The notes beneath the pieces were generated by a model. It worked only from the letters and a program-made list of their open reading frames with translations. It was not told where the DNA came from and did no database searches. From Aurantiochytrium sp. KH105 (lineage: Eukaryota; Sar; Bigyra; Thraustochytrida; Thraustochytriidae), in assembly GCA_003116975.1 (NCBI GenBank), contig BGKB01000117.1, positions 62,001 through 126,000 of the forward strand: 64,000 bases of DNA, given 5' to 3'. The position numbers and the translations under genes are program-made. Positions 10,759-21,122 of this stretch are shown one piece after another. Each line of letters opens with the position of its first letter. Position 1 is the stretch's first letter.

Positions 10759-11481
10759 ATGACGATGGCGCTGCCGGGCGCGATGGCGGCGAGGCCCGTG
10801 CAGGAGCTCGCGCAGCAGGCGGCGACGTGGGCGCGGCAGGCCGCGGGCGCGGAGCTCGCGCTGCTGGCGGCCGTGCTCGCGGTCGCGGCGGCGGCCGCGA
10901 GGCTGTGGCTGTGCCTGCGGCCCAGGTCGCGCAGGACCGTCAAGCTCAAGTCGAGCGAGACGTGCAGCACGCTCATGGTTCTCGGGTCCGGCGGACACAC
11001 GACGGAGATGCTGGCGCTCGTGCAGAACATGTCCGAGCGCTACGCGCCGCTCAACGTCGTTCTCGCGGACACGGACAAGACCAGCTTGCCCAAGTTCGAA
11101 GCGAGTAGTCCGCTCCTGGCATCGCGCGCCACAACCCACCCCATCCGAAGGAGCCGCGAAGTCGGGCAGAGTTACATTTCGTCTGCGTGGACAACGGCCG
11201 CCGCCACGATCGACAGCATCGCTGTCGTCATGCGCACCAAGCCAAGGCTTGTGCTCTGCAATGGCCCCGGGACATGCGTACCTGTTTGCATCGGCGCCCT
11301 TTTGCTGCGCTTCCTCGGGCTCGGCGATCCCTGCATCATCTTTGTCGAAAGCTTTTGCCGCGTAGAGACGCTATCTCTCACCGGAAAGATCCTCTATGGC
11401 ATCGCGGACCGCTTCATTGTGCAGTGGCCAGAGCTCGCTGACCAGTTCCCGCGCGCCGAGTATGTTGGAACGCTCTTTTGA
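10759..11481 (+). CDS. ALG14: UDP-GlcNAc transferase subunit ALG14
   Basis: A 240-residue protein. ALG14 anchors the catalytic partner ALG13 to the cytosolic face of the ER. Together they add the second GlcNAc to dolichol-PP-GlcNAc, the second step of N-glycan assembly. The N-terminus has an Ala/Leu membrane anchor (about residues 33-55). Family motifs follow in order: VLGSGGHTTEML, NGPGTCVPVC, FVESFCRVETLSLTGK, and a C-terminal VQWPEL...YVGTLF ending, which is the conserved tail that contacts ALG13. The frame is open upstream to 10015, but that part is Arg/Ala-rich simple sequence. The Met at 10759 gives the usual family length. The gene is single-exon, and ALG13 is not in the window. Confidence 0.96.
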   Translation: MTMALPGAMAARPVQELAQQAATWARQAAGAELALLAAVLAVAAAAARLWLCLRPRSRRTVKLKSSETCSTLMVLGSGGHTTEMLALVQNMSERYAPLNVVLADTDKTSLPKFEASSPLLASRATTHPIRRSREVGQSYISSAWTTAAATIDSIAVVMRTKPRLVLCNGPGTCVPVCIGALLLRFLGLGDPCIIFVESFCRVETLSLTGKILYGIADRFIVQWPELADQFPRAEYVGTLF

Positions 11482-12320
11482 GCCCGGCCCTTTTTGTTCT
11501 TTTTGCTATCTTTTCTCCAACATTCTCTCTCGTTCACGAAATAACCCAAATGCGAGAGAGCCAACAAACGACAAATTCGCACCCCCATCTGGAAGACCTT
11601 CTCTACCGGTCTTTTCCACGTCTGTCATGCGAGGGCATTTCCCGTGCCTTCGCTCCTATTTTCACCCCTTCTTTTATTTACCAAGCCAGCAGACTCTGTC
11701 CTGTCAACTCCCCAAGAGGCAAGCAAACCGACATATCTATCAAGGCGAACGAACGGCAGCTAGCTGGTGGCATGAGCATCTCTGACGATTTTTGGCGTAG
11801 TTTCTAGTGTCACACAGGCGCACGCATACAAGTCTAGTCCAGGTCAGCTGATGCAGGGTGTCCGCCAGGCAAGGTGAACGAGACGCGCGCACTGAGAAAG
11901 GAAACATTCGATACGGACTCAAAAACACACACACAGATGTCCCTGTCTTGTTTTTTTTTTGTTCCAGTCTCACACGCAGTCCAACACGCAGTCCAACAAT
12001 GGCCCAGGGCCATCATCTCTGTTCTTCTGCCCTATTTCTTTTCCCTTCTTTTTTGTTCAAAGAAACGAGCGTACAGTACCATACCTCAAGTACAACTCGT
12101 TTCATTTATTGACAAATCGCTATCTTCAATCAATTTTTATCACAACATTGCTCTTCTTTTTACCCTCTCATCTTTGCCGCAGCACACAAGCACATTTCCC
12201 AAGCAAAAATCACATCGTCCATCAGTTATTTGGCCTTTCCATCAATTCAAATCAAATCAAAGCATACGATACCATGCCATGCCATGCCATGCCATACCAT
12301 ACGACCCGCAGGAACCTCGC
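11482..12320. other. Convergent intergenic region
   Basis: This lies between the 3' ends of ALG14 (+) and the NAA40-like gene (-). It is T/C-rich with no coding signal. A short CCATG pentamer array sits at about 12271-12300. Confidence 0.6.
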
Positions 12321-14628
12321 TCACGACGAGACGCCGACCTGGCGACGACGCTTGGGTCTTTGCTCCTCGCTGTAATGGAGCGCCATCGCGAACATAAAGT
12401 CCGGATCCTTCTTCTTGCGCTCGGCAACAGCAGGTAACAACATATTCGGGTCAATACACGCGGCGTCAGGACCCGAAACGCAGCGTAATAAGGCATCCGG
12501 CGTCCTCGGAACCTGAACCACAAATTCGCTCCGACGCACCGAGCACGTCTTGGGCGGATCGCCATCCAAACGCACCGTATACGTCTTCCCACTCGTCTTG
12601 ATGACCATCCCCGTCTGTCCGCTCGAAGAAAGGGTCACGCGCTGGCATAAAAGATCAGCAGCACGCGCGATACGTCGCGCACCAACGGGGCCACCGCCTT
12701 CAGATCCTCCTTGGCCCCCGCCCCCAAGAGTATCCTCCTGCATCTTGGACGGCAGCCCAAAGCCAGTGCCCGCTTCGCTCGCGGTCGCCGAGCTGCCCGC
12801 GCTTTCGTCATGCTGCGCAATATGGCGACGAAGCTGCTCGCGCTTGACCGTGCCAAGCCCACACTGCGGGTGCCGACAACGATGCGGCCACGGCTCTCCG
12901 TGCATTTTGCAATTGTGAATCGTCAGGCTTTCCGGGTACCTAAACCCAACGTCTCTACATGAAATGCAGGAATGCCGCAGGATACTCTTGTCCAAGACCT
13001 TGCTCATGATTCGATACGAAACCTTCTCGCTCTGGTAGCAAACGCTGGGGCACGCCTCGTCCACAGTGAATCCTCCCTTTTCGTAAAATCGACGTGCCCC
13101 TACATTCACGTCTTGCACCGTGAGCATGAGGAACATGGACCGGTATTTGCGAGCGACCTCCTCCACGTTTTCCATCAAATACGCGCCAACTCCACGCCCG
13201 CGCACCTCAGGCACAAGCTGCAGTTCGTGAATATACAACAAAGACCATCGCGCAGCCTCGTAGTACGTCTTGAACGCGACAAATCCGATAATCTGGTCCG
13301 GTCGAAGCGGCGGCGACCCCGCGGACTCGGCAGTCGCTCCACACTTGGCCGATGACGATCCCGCCGCTCCGTCCGAGCTCGATACAGCACCTTGTGTGCG
13401 CTGTGGCCCTTCTTGCGTTTGTTCAGAGGCAGCAACTGCGTGATCGCTCACAATGCGGTCCACGATGCGCGTGAGGACATCCGCACAAACAGATAGCGGG
13501 TTCGTTTCGTCCGTACCTTGGGGCGCAATGCTGATCTTGTCGCTGTATACGACGAGAAAAAGCATGTGCTGTTGGCAAAAGAGCTCCTGCTGCTTTTTGG
13601 AATCGTCCCATGCGCTCGGGCCCTCTTCGACCGACTCGTAGAGAGGTTTCATGTTCGCGCGTGTCATTCGAAAGAGCACGTCCGCGACGCGATTCGGAAG
13701 CGTATCCGTCGTAAAATATCGTACACCCGATATAGGCAGAGCATCTACCGGGGCTTGGGCCTTCGATCCCGAACAATCCAGAGACGATGCGCCACCCTGA
13801 CGCCACCCTTTCCAAGACTGTTCGACGTCGGCGCACGCCTTTGTAAGCTCGCTGGGTCTTGGCACGCGTACACGCAAGCTCTCACGTCTTGCTGCCCGCG
13901 CGGATCTACCTTTGTTTTGAGAAGTCGCGCTGGATGGACCTGCTGCAGCGGTCCTCGTCAGCGGGACGCGCTGGACAGGCAACGTCCGCAGCAGCGTCGC
14001 GGTCTTCTTTTCCACACTACGTTTTTTCGCTGTGCCCACGACGGTGCATGCGCATCTGTTTTCCCAAAACAGCGAACCATCTTTATCGAATCGGATGAGA
14101 GCAAACGCGCCCCGTACCTGAATGACCTCACCCGTGCACGTCCCTGCGCAGGGCGACGAAATGTTCACATTTTTGCCGGTTCTTACTTGCATCGCTGTCT
14201 TCTTGACTCGTTTTCGCGTTGACGCCGTTGGTCGTTTGCTCTTTACAGCCCTTGCTCGCGGACGTGTCTGTTTTTCAGGGGTGCCTGCTTCCTCTTGGTG
14301 CGCGCACGATGTTGGTGGTAATGCTGGCGCTAACCCCTCGCCAACTTCGTTCTTGCATTCGTCCCCTTGTTTGCTCGAGCTATCGCGAATAGGTTTTTCG
14401 TGCGTCCACGCCGCACTCCGCGCACCCACATCCCTGAAGTTTCCCTCCTCCTCCGTGGTGCCGCCGGTTGCGTCCCGCTTCTCGACATCCTCGTCCTTCA
14501 CCTCCACCTTGTGCTCCTCACAGTTTGCGCTGTTGTTAGCGTTGGAAAGCTTGCCGCTGGCCGCTGCGTCGGCGTCTCGTGTCCAAGCTCGCCGCCACCG
14601 CTGCTGCTGCTGCTGCTGCTGCTGCCGC

Positions 14629-14662
<34 letters not shown>

Positions 14663-14743
14663 GCTCGCAGCCGCGGGCCCGCGGCGAGCCCGGCTGCGCC
14701 CGCGCAGGGCGCGGCGCCGCGGTGGCGGCGGCCCCGACGCGAG

Positions 14744-14781
<38 letters not shown>

Positions 14782-15062
14782 GTCCATTCGGCGCCATCTG
14801 CGGAGCCGACGGCGGCGCGCCAGGCGCCCGCGCCCGCGCCCGCGCCGCCCGCGCCCGCGCCGCCGGCGCCCGCGCCCGCGCACGCCGCGACGGCCACCGC
14901 GATGCGCATCGCGTGCCGCCTCGAGTTCCTGAGCTGCCGCGAGTTGTTTTTGGCTTCTCCCTCGCGCCCTGCCGCGCCTTCGCTCTCGCGCCGCCGCGCA
15001 AGTCGCGCAAACGCGCCGCGCAAGTGCCCGCGCCGCGAATACCGCACTTGCGCGCGCCGCAT
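12321..15062 (-). CDS. NAA40/NatD-like N-alpha-acetyltransferase with zinc finger and SH3-like domains
   Basis: A 913-residue open frame. Residues about 470-690 match NAA40 (NatD), which acetylates the N-terminal Ser of histones H4 and H2A: MKPLYESVEEG, then LLYIHELQLVPEVRGRGVG, then MLTVQDVNVGARRFYEK and DEACPSVC. RGRGVG is the acetyl-CoA loop (R/QxxGxG). Unlike ordinary NAA40 (about 240 residues), it carries a small beta-barrel (SH3/KOW-like) near 300-345, a C2H2-like zinc-finger pair after the catalytic domain (about 690-750; CISC...HNCKMH, then CRHPQCG...HIAQH), and a second barrel near 805-845. The N-terminal 200 residues are poly-Gln and Ala-rich and are encoded by CAG repeats, so the true start may lie downstream of 15062. 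A role in histone acetylation is likely by family. Confidence 0.8.
14601..14661. repeat. CTG/CAG trinucleotide tract (poly-Gln in NAA40-like gene)
   Basis: A CTG run with two CCG interruptions on the + strand reads as poly-Gln in the minus-strand gene. A second CTG run lies at 14744-14781. Both are likely length-variable. Confidence 0.9.
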
Positions 15063-15777
15063 ACTTCACTTGCGCCGCCGGCCCGGTCCGGCCTCCGGAA
15101 CTGGAGACCGTGACGACCGAGGATGCGGTCCAGCAAGCAAGCGACCAACGTGGTGGCCGGCGGGGATCTCGGCGAGAGGCAAGGCCATGCGAGCGCAAGG
15201 CTTGTGGGCGAGACAGATGGGGAGGAATTTCTTCGAAGCGCTAGGTCCGGAAGGGAGAAGGGAACGTGGCAGATTCGGAGCCTGGTACTACGATTGTAGT
15301 ACCAAATCCAGAGAGTCAGCGCATGTATATTGGCTCTGGCAAGGTCAAGTTCGAGTGAACATGCAAGCATGGCAGGCATCGCTATTTTCTCCAAAGGAGG
15401 CCACAACGTTGCTGTGAGAGGGGAGTTAGTCGTTCGTTCAGACAATGCTGAAGTGAGTGACTGCTTTCAAAAAAAATAAAATAAACAAACAAACAAACGA
15501 TGCAGATGTGCAAGTAAAAAGTAGGGGAGAAAAGTCGCTCAAACGATGCTGACGCGGAAAAAAGGAATTGTCGAGAACGTACCAATGCCACCCACTATCT
15601 GCAATTTGACCCGGTCAAGCCAGAAAGTGGCAAGGCAAGAACCAAATCAAAAAGAAGAGAAAAGAAACAAGCAAGCGACAAGGTTCTCACATAAAACGAA
15701 GCACACGAGATTTATGAGTTATTGAGAGGGGCACATGGATAATGACGACGAGGCTAGCAAGCTTTTACAGAATGTCT
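15063..15777. other. Intergenic region with perfect hairpin
   Basis: No gene is seen. It contains a 9-bp-arm inverted repeat with a GATT loop at 15283-15304. The right part (15460-15720) is A-rich and is probably the 3' side of the small gene at 15778. Confidence 0.55.
15283..15304. repeat. Perfect inverted repeat, 9-bp arms
   Basis: TGGTACTAC, loop GATT, then GTAGTACCA. It lies between two minus-strand genes. It is not followed by a T-run, and its role is unknown. Confidence 0.8.
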
Positions 15778-15969
15778 TTAAAAGCAGCAGCCACCACCGC
15801 TCGAGGGCGCCTGGTGGTACGGGTTCTCCTTGGACGGGTTGACAAGCATGTCAGTGTCCTGGGCCTTGGTGACATGCTGGACAATCGACTCGCACGCCTC
15901 CTTGGTCGTGATGGCCTTCTTCTGTGCCTCGACCTCCATCTCGAGGGCCTTGATCTCCGAGTCGCTCAT
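15778..15969 (-). CDS. Small G-protein gamma-like protein with CC-F C-terminus
   Basis: A 63-residue protein. Its size and plan fit a heterotrimeric G-protein gamma subunit: an N-terminal helix with heptads (EIKALEMEVEAQKKAITTKEA), a DTDML segment, an NPSKENPY motif resembling the NP(W/F) end of the gamma fold, and a short tail with cysteines. Gamma subunits bind beta subunits and are prenylated. Here the tail is GGGCCF, so Cys is at -3 and -2 rather than the -4 of a CaaX box. The family call rests on the pattern only. A different small coiled-coil lipid-anchored protein is possible. Confidence 0.55.
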   Translation of the reverse strand: MSDSEIKALEMEVEAQKKAITTKEACESIVQHVTKAQDTDMLVNPSKENPYHQAPSSGGGCCF

Positions 15970-17313
15970 TTTGCTTGGCGATTGATTTGAAGTTCTTCTC
16001 CTGTTATGTACAGATGCAAATGATATTCGAGAAATGCTTCCGTTCGTCAGTCACTCTTTCCATCCTACTCTATGTTATTGCTTGTTGGCCTTATTCACTC
16101 TTTTATAATTTCCCATCTAATGTCACAACAAGTTCTTCCTTCGCACTACACCAGCTTGCACTTTGCTACCCCTTGCGCATGCTCAACTTTTCCGTCCTGT
16201 GCTCTGCCTGCTTTGCTTGCTTGCTTGCTTCTTGCATGCATCATCTTTAACCACCCACCACAGCGTTCCGGGACATTCTCCACGTCCACGTCTCCCGAGC
16301 CTTCGACGATGTATGTGCGAAGGCGCTCGCCACTTCAGCTGTCCGTCAATCGTTCCACCCGCCTATCGACCGACCGACCGACCCTGACCGACCGCCTCCG
16401 ATCGCGCAAGCCAGCACCCATTTTCGCGCACGCACGTATGCAAGCACACACACGCGTGCATGCATGTATGTATGTATGTACGAATATATGTATGCGCGGA
16501 CGCAAGCAATACAGCGCGGCGTGGCTCCGTTTCGTGTTCCTCCTCGCGCCTGTCTTCTCACAAGCCCGTGCGCTTCGACGCCCGCCCGCCCGCCCGCCGA
16601 CCGCGACACCTGCGCAGGCTCTGTCGCCACGTACCTGTCGTCCCCGCGACCGTGCGACGCTCGCTCGCTCGCTCTCGCGTGCAAACCCTCTTGCAAACCG
16701 GTGTTGAGCGCGGAGTTGCAGTTCTGGAGACCTCTTGTTTCTCCTTTCTCCTCCTTCTTAGGCCGCCTGCCCTGTTTGCTCTTCTCAACCCCCGTTTCTT
16801 CCTCTCGCCATAGTACTGCGAGAACAGAAATCCACCGCCGGCCAAAGCCAAAGCCGAAGCAAAGCAGAAAATGGCAGACCAGGGCGCACTCGCGATGGCC
16901 CGCCCCCGCGCCGTGGTAGGGCCGTTTCGCCGCGGGAGAGTCAAGTCTCAGGTTGCACCACCCGCTCGCCCGCCGCCCGTTGTCCGTTCAACGGATACAT
17001 TTCCCATACTACTACTACGACGACGAGGACGACGGCGACATGACCGCATAGCGAGCGACCTAGCGAGGCGTGCTGTCTCACTGTCAGTCAGACAAGGTGG
17101 CTTCCTTCAACGCAGGAGCGCACACCGGGGCGCACGCGAGTCTTGGGGCGGGAACGTAGCACGCGCATCGTCCAAACGGCACCTTGCCATCCCTCCTTGC
17201 TTGCTTCATTCGGCGCCCAGCAGAGCTGGCCTTGTTGGCTCAATAAAGTTGGCTCGCTGCGTGGCGTGGCCCAAAACAAACCAGGCCGCCAGCCTGCGAC
17301 TTGCGAAGCGAAG
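15970..17313. other. Divergent promoter region between two genes
   Basis: This lies between the gamma-like gene (-) and the MORN gene (+). No gene is supported. There are simple tracts around 16220 (GCTT), 16373 (GACC), 16460-16500 (ATGT) and 16570-16600 (CGCC). Open frames here are Arg/Pro-rich artefacts. Confidence 0.55.
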
Positions 17314-18798
17314 ATGGACACGCGCATCGAACGCCAAGAAGGCAAAGGCCCGCAGAGCGCGTCCGATGAAAGCGCGCTTTCCGCCAAGGAGAAGGCAGGG
17401 TTCCGAAGAGGGCAAATCAAATACCCAAACGGGGACATTTACGAGGGAGAGCTCGTACGAAATAAGCGTCATGGCAAGGGCGCGTACCAGCTCGCCAATG
17501 GCGACAAGTATGTGGGCTCTTTCAAGCTTGGCTTGCGACATGGATTTGGAATCTTCATGCACAAGAAGCCCGAAGACAAAAAGTCAGAGCGATACGAGGG
17601 GATGTGGAAAGATGGTAAGCGCCACGGACGCGGGCTACTTGTTCTTGGCAATGGAGACTCATACGACGGGGACTTTGAGCACGACCACTTTCACGGCACG
17701 GGACTCTACTTGTATGTAAATGGCAAGCGGTACCAGGGATCGTTTCGACGCGGACTCCGGCATGGCGCTGGCCGCTTGGAAAAAGCAAATGGCGATGTCT
17801 ACGAAGGATCTTTCAACAATGGCCATATGCATGGCCAAGGCATCTACACATACGCCAACGATGGCGGCTCGTACTCGGGAGAGTTTCGCAACAATGTTCC
17901 ACACGGCTCAGGTCTGCGCGTGTACTCGTCGGGAAGTCGCTACGATGGTAACTTTCGTCATGGAAAAATGCATGGTGAAGGCGTCTACTCCACTTTCAAC
18001 GGTGACGTTTATGTGGGCAATATGGAAGACAATCGCTACCATGGTCAGGGTGTCATGATGTACGCACATGGCGACAAGTACGAGGGGCAGTTCAACTATG
18101 GTGTCTTTTATGGACGAGGCAAGTACACGTTTGCTGACGGAGGCTATTACGAGGGCGAGTATCTCGCAACGAGGAGCGATTATCGGCATGGAAAAATGCT
18201 TCCTGCGCCAAATAATCTGCGTCATGGCTTTGGTGTGCGCGTCTGGAGCAATGGAAATCGCTTTGAAGGATTCTGGGACAATGACAATATGCAAGGCCAC
18301 GGCGTCATGGAATACGCCGATGGAAGCAAGTACGAAGGTCACTGGGAAATGAGTCTGCGTCATGGCAATGGGAAAATGGTCTATGGCAATGATAAAGATC
18401 TGCCGTACGAAGCCCCGCTGCAGCTTTTCACTGGAAGCGGCAAAATCATTCGCTCTGGCCGGTGTGTTTACGTCGGTGCATGGTGTCGCGACGTTTGGCA
18501 TGGCACAGGAACCTACACTTGCGCCGATGGCACCTATTACGAGGGCGAGTTTTACAACGGCAAACGCCATGGGACGGGCCGTCAATCGCTCATTCCAGCA
18601 GCCCAGGACAAGGGCGCAGGAAACCTCTACCGCGCTGAGCACTATCACGGCGCATTTCACGAGGGCCTCTTTCACGGTCAAGGCACGCTCACCTACGAGG
18701 GCGGCGATCGCAAGGTGACTGGTACCTTTCGGCACGGCCACCTCGTCAAAGTCTCACACAATGTCACTCGAAATGCGTCGCCGAAGCGAAAGAGGTGA
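17314..18798 (+). CDS. MORN-repeat protein
   Basis: A 494-residue protein from the ATG at 17314; the frame is open upstream but without MORN character. From residue about 33 to the end it is almost entirely 16-17 MORN repeats of about 23 residues. Typical units are YPNGDIYEGELVRNKRHGKG, YVNGKRYQGSFRRGLRHGAG and CADGTYYEGEFYNGKRHGTG. The C-terminus is a short basic tail ending PKRKR, a possible nuclear or electrostatic membrane signal. MORN arrays form an elongated beta sheet and occur in radial-spoke, cell-division and phosphoinositide-linked proteins. With no catalytic domain attached, a scaffold role (cilium or cytoskeleton) is inferred. The gene is single-exon. Confidence 0.92.
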   Translation: MDTRIERQEGKGPQSASDESALSAKEKAGFRRGQIKYPNGDIYEGELVRNKRHGKGAYQLANGDKYVGSFKLGLRHGFGIFMHKKPEDKKSERYEGMWKDGKRHGRGLLVLGNGDSYDGDFEHDHFHGTGLYLYVNGKRYQGSFRRGLRHGAGRLEKANGDVYEGSFNNGHMHGQGIYTYANDGGSYSGEFRNNVPHGSGLRVYSSGSRYDGNFRHGKMHGEGVYSTFNGDVYVGNMEDNRYHGQGVMMYAHGDKYEGQFNYGVFYGRGKYTFADGGYYEGEYLATRSDYRHGKMLPAPNNLRHGFGVRVWSNGNRFEGFWDNDNMQGHGVMEYADGSKYEGHWEMSLRHGNGKMVYGNDKDLPYEAPLQLFTGSGKIIRSGRCVYVGAWCRDVWHGTGTYTCADGTYYEGEFYNGKRHGTGRQSLIPAAQDKGAGNLYRAEHYHGAFHEGLFHGQGTLTYEGGDRKVTGTFRHGHLVKVSHNVTRNASPKRKR

Positions 18799-18921
18799 TG
18801 ACTCGGGGGGCACGACGCATCGTGTAGGTATCAAGACTCGGATGTGCATCGGTCGTTAGAGATCCACGGACATCCCCGTGCCCATGCCCATGCTCATGTT
18901 CACGCGGGCGTCGGCTCTTCA

Positions 18922-20721
18922 TCAATAATTTAAATCCACTCGTGCTGCCATGCCGGTGTCATGGTGAGCAACGGTGTGGCAATGCAACAGCGAACGGCCC
19001 GTAAAGTCGCGAGCCACCCAGCGAATCGTCACATTGCCCGGTGCTGGTACCGCAATTGTATCGCGCCAATCCCCTACCGCAAAGTCTGGGCTGTAGTCGC
19101 CCGTATTGGGCGAAGAGACATTGACGATCTGAAAGTGGTTGGTATGAAGATGGAAAGGATGACTCTCAAGGGCTGGCGATCCATCCAGGCAATTCTCATT
19201 GCGGATCGTCCACTCCACGACTTGATCGAGTTTGACAGTCAAAGTCGCGATTTCCGGGCTGTAAGGCTGACCGTTGATTCCATAAAAAGTGTATTTATTC
19301 CCTTCTCTCTCGATCTTGGGCGTCGACGGTCCGCCTTGCGTGTATTCGACCACCTTTCGCACCGCTGGTTCGTGCTCGCGAAGATCTTTGAGAGGCTCGG
19401 CGGTGTTTCCACTCTCGCTGCCAAGGTTCACACCCGAACGCGCGCTTTCAAGCTTTGAAGAGCCATTACTTGTCTTTCCATGTACATTGATCCGAAGAAC
19501 TTCACCGGCCGCGATATTCGTCCCGTTGCCAAGATAGCGCAGTATCTTCTCATCCACGCCTCCACGGTCTGCGTCGAGCACCGAGCGCACCATGGTGTCC
19601 TCGATGCACCGAATGAGCAGATCCCGACGGGACCCTGGAGCGATGAGCACACCATGCTTTGAGGACACTTGGCGCGGGGCCTCATAAGTGATGCCGTCCG
19701 CTGCGATCTCTGCCACAGAACACGCTTGATCGTCCTCGATCACGATTCGCAAGACGCCGTCAACAACGGCGTTGACGATCCGCCAGCGGTGCAACTCACC
19801 AACACGCATTGTAAGCGTCGAATTGGGACGACCATTCACGGCCAAAAAGCCGCCATTCGAGGCGTATCCCTTGGGCTTGAGACTTACGTCCATGGCGCTG
19901 CCTGAAAGCCTTTCGTCCTCCAAAATATCCGTTCGCTTTCCGGACCCAACATCTACCCAACCCACAAGCATCACGTGATCCTCGTCCACCTCGACATCGC
20001 TTGCAGTCTTGCTGGATGAAGGCTCTTCATCTTCAACGAGAAGAGCAGCAAAAGCGCCATAAGCGCTCTGCAGTGTTGTCGATCCATGATAATGCGGATG
20101 CAGCCAAAATGTGCCGATTGGGTGATTTTTCGGAATGGGGTAAATGAAATGAGCGTGCATTCCAGGTTCGATCGATCGGTAAATGTTGTCTGAATCGACG
20201 GGGGACACGTGCAGACCATGTGTGTGTAGGACTGTAGTGTTGGGCCGACGGAAAGCATTCATTGCCTGGCCAGCGTTGGCATCAGACTCGAGCTTGTTCC
20301 AGAGCATCACTCGGAGTGTCTGGCCCCGCCTCACCACGATCGTTGGTGCTGGGAAATCGTGATTGAAGCTCCGCATGTGCATGCTGACGTCTCCAACTTG
20401 GATTCTCGACACGCCCAGCTCGAGATGCACGTCGACATATTCTGCGGAAGCATCTGCGATGACTCGAGGTGGCTCTAAAAACGCGTCCTTCCCCTCGTCC
20501 TCGGCCATGTTTTCGATGCTTGTCCGCATCGCCGGGCTTGCCGTCCTCGATGTCGGGAGATGCACGAAACTTAGAACACACGCAACCACAAGCGCGCCGG
20601 CCAGCCCGATGACCGCCGCGGCGCGTCTCCCGCGGCGCATCGCCTCTTCGCGCCGCAGCGACTCAACCTCATCTTCGACCGCCGGGTCGGGGTTCGTGGG
20701 GACGGCGCCATAGCTCGCCAT
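18922..20721 (-). CDS. Membrane-anchored multicopper oxidase
   Basis: A 599-residue protein from the Met at 20721; the frame continues upstream to 20964 without similarity. The N-terminus is cytosolic and acidic, followed by one membrane segment (about 34-53), so it is a type II anchor with the enzyme outside or in the lumen. Three cupredoxin domains are implied. Copper ligands are visible: HTHGLH near residue 166, LHPHYHG near 215, HPFHLHTNHF near 521, and HCHTVAHHDTGM at 581-592. The last has the Cys of the T1 copper and an axial Met, as in moderate-potential bacterial and fungal oxidases. Substrate (phenol, Fe2+, Mn2+, Cu+) cannot be told. An intact T1/T2/T3 set suggests an active enzyme. 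Confidence 0.92.
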   Translation of the reverse strand: MASYGAVPTNPDPAVEDEVESLRREEAMRRGRRAAAVIGLAGALVVACVLSFVHLPTSRTASPAMRTSIENMAEDEGKDAFLEPPRVIADASAEYVDVHLELGVSRIQVGDVSMHMRSFNHDFPAPTIVVRRGQTLRVMLWNKLESDANAGQAMNAFRRPNTTVLHTHGLHVSPVDSDNIYRSIEPGMHAHFIYPIPKNHPIGTFWLHPHYHGSTTLQSAYGAFAALLVEDEEPSSSKTASDVEVDEDHVMLVGWVDVGSGKRTDILEDERLSGSAMDVSLKPKGYASNGGFLAVNGRPNSTLTMRVGELHRWRIVNAVVDGVLRIVIEDDQACSVAEIAADGITYEAPRQVSSKHGVLIAPGSRRDLLIRCIEDTMVRSVLDADRGGVDEKILRYLGNGTNIAAGEVLRINVHGKTSNGSSKLESARSGVNLGSESGNTAEPLKDLREHEPAVRKVVEYTQGGPSTPKIEREGNKYTFYGINGQPYSPEIATLTVKLDQVVEWTIRNENCLDGSPALESHPFHLHTNHFQIVNVSSPNTGDYSPDFAVGDWRDTIAVPAPGNVTIRWVARDFTGRSLLHCHTVAHHDTGMAARVDLNY

Positions 20722-21122
20722 GATGCTCTTTCTCTCTTTCTCTCGCTCGCTCCCTCGCTCGCAAACGCAGGGGCTTCTCCCCGTGCGGCGTGGGCCTTTG
20801 CGTCGCGGCCGCGCACCGCGGCCTTGTCCTGGCTTGCCGTCTTGTCTTGTCTTGTCTCGCGCCAGGTATACTTGATCTGCAAAGCACAGCACGTCGCCAA
20901 GAAAAAAAAAGTGAGATTGCAAGGTGGTGAGGTGAGGACACAAAGATGATACACACCGTGACAATGCGGAGATTCTCGTTCATCCAAGGCTTCTCGTTCG
21001 CAAAAGAGTGGTAAGACAGTCACAAAATAAATTGAAGAATGAAGTGAGATTGTGCGGGTCAGGCTTGCGTGCGTAATACATCGTTCTTTCTTTTCTACTT
21101 TCTTTCTTTCTTTCGGTATCTC
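20722..21122. other. Upstream region of the oxidase gene
   Basis: About 400 bases between the oxidase start and the FYR gene stop, both on the minus strand. Short simple tracts (CTCG near 20745, TCTTG near 20850, TTTC near 21095) and no gene. Confidence 0.6.

Noticed and set aside
14122-15417. 431-residue plus-strand frame with poly-Cys/poly-Leu runs
   Set aside because: It is the antisense reading of the CAG repeats of the NAA40-like gene.
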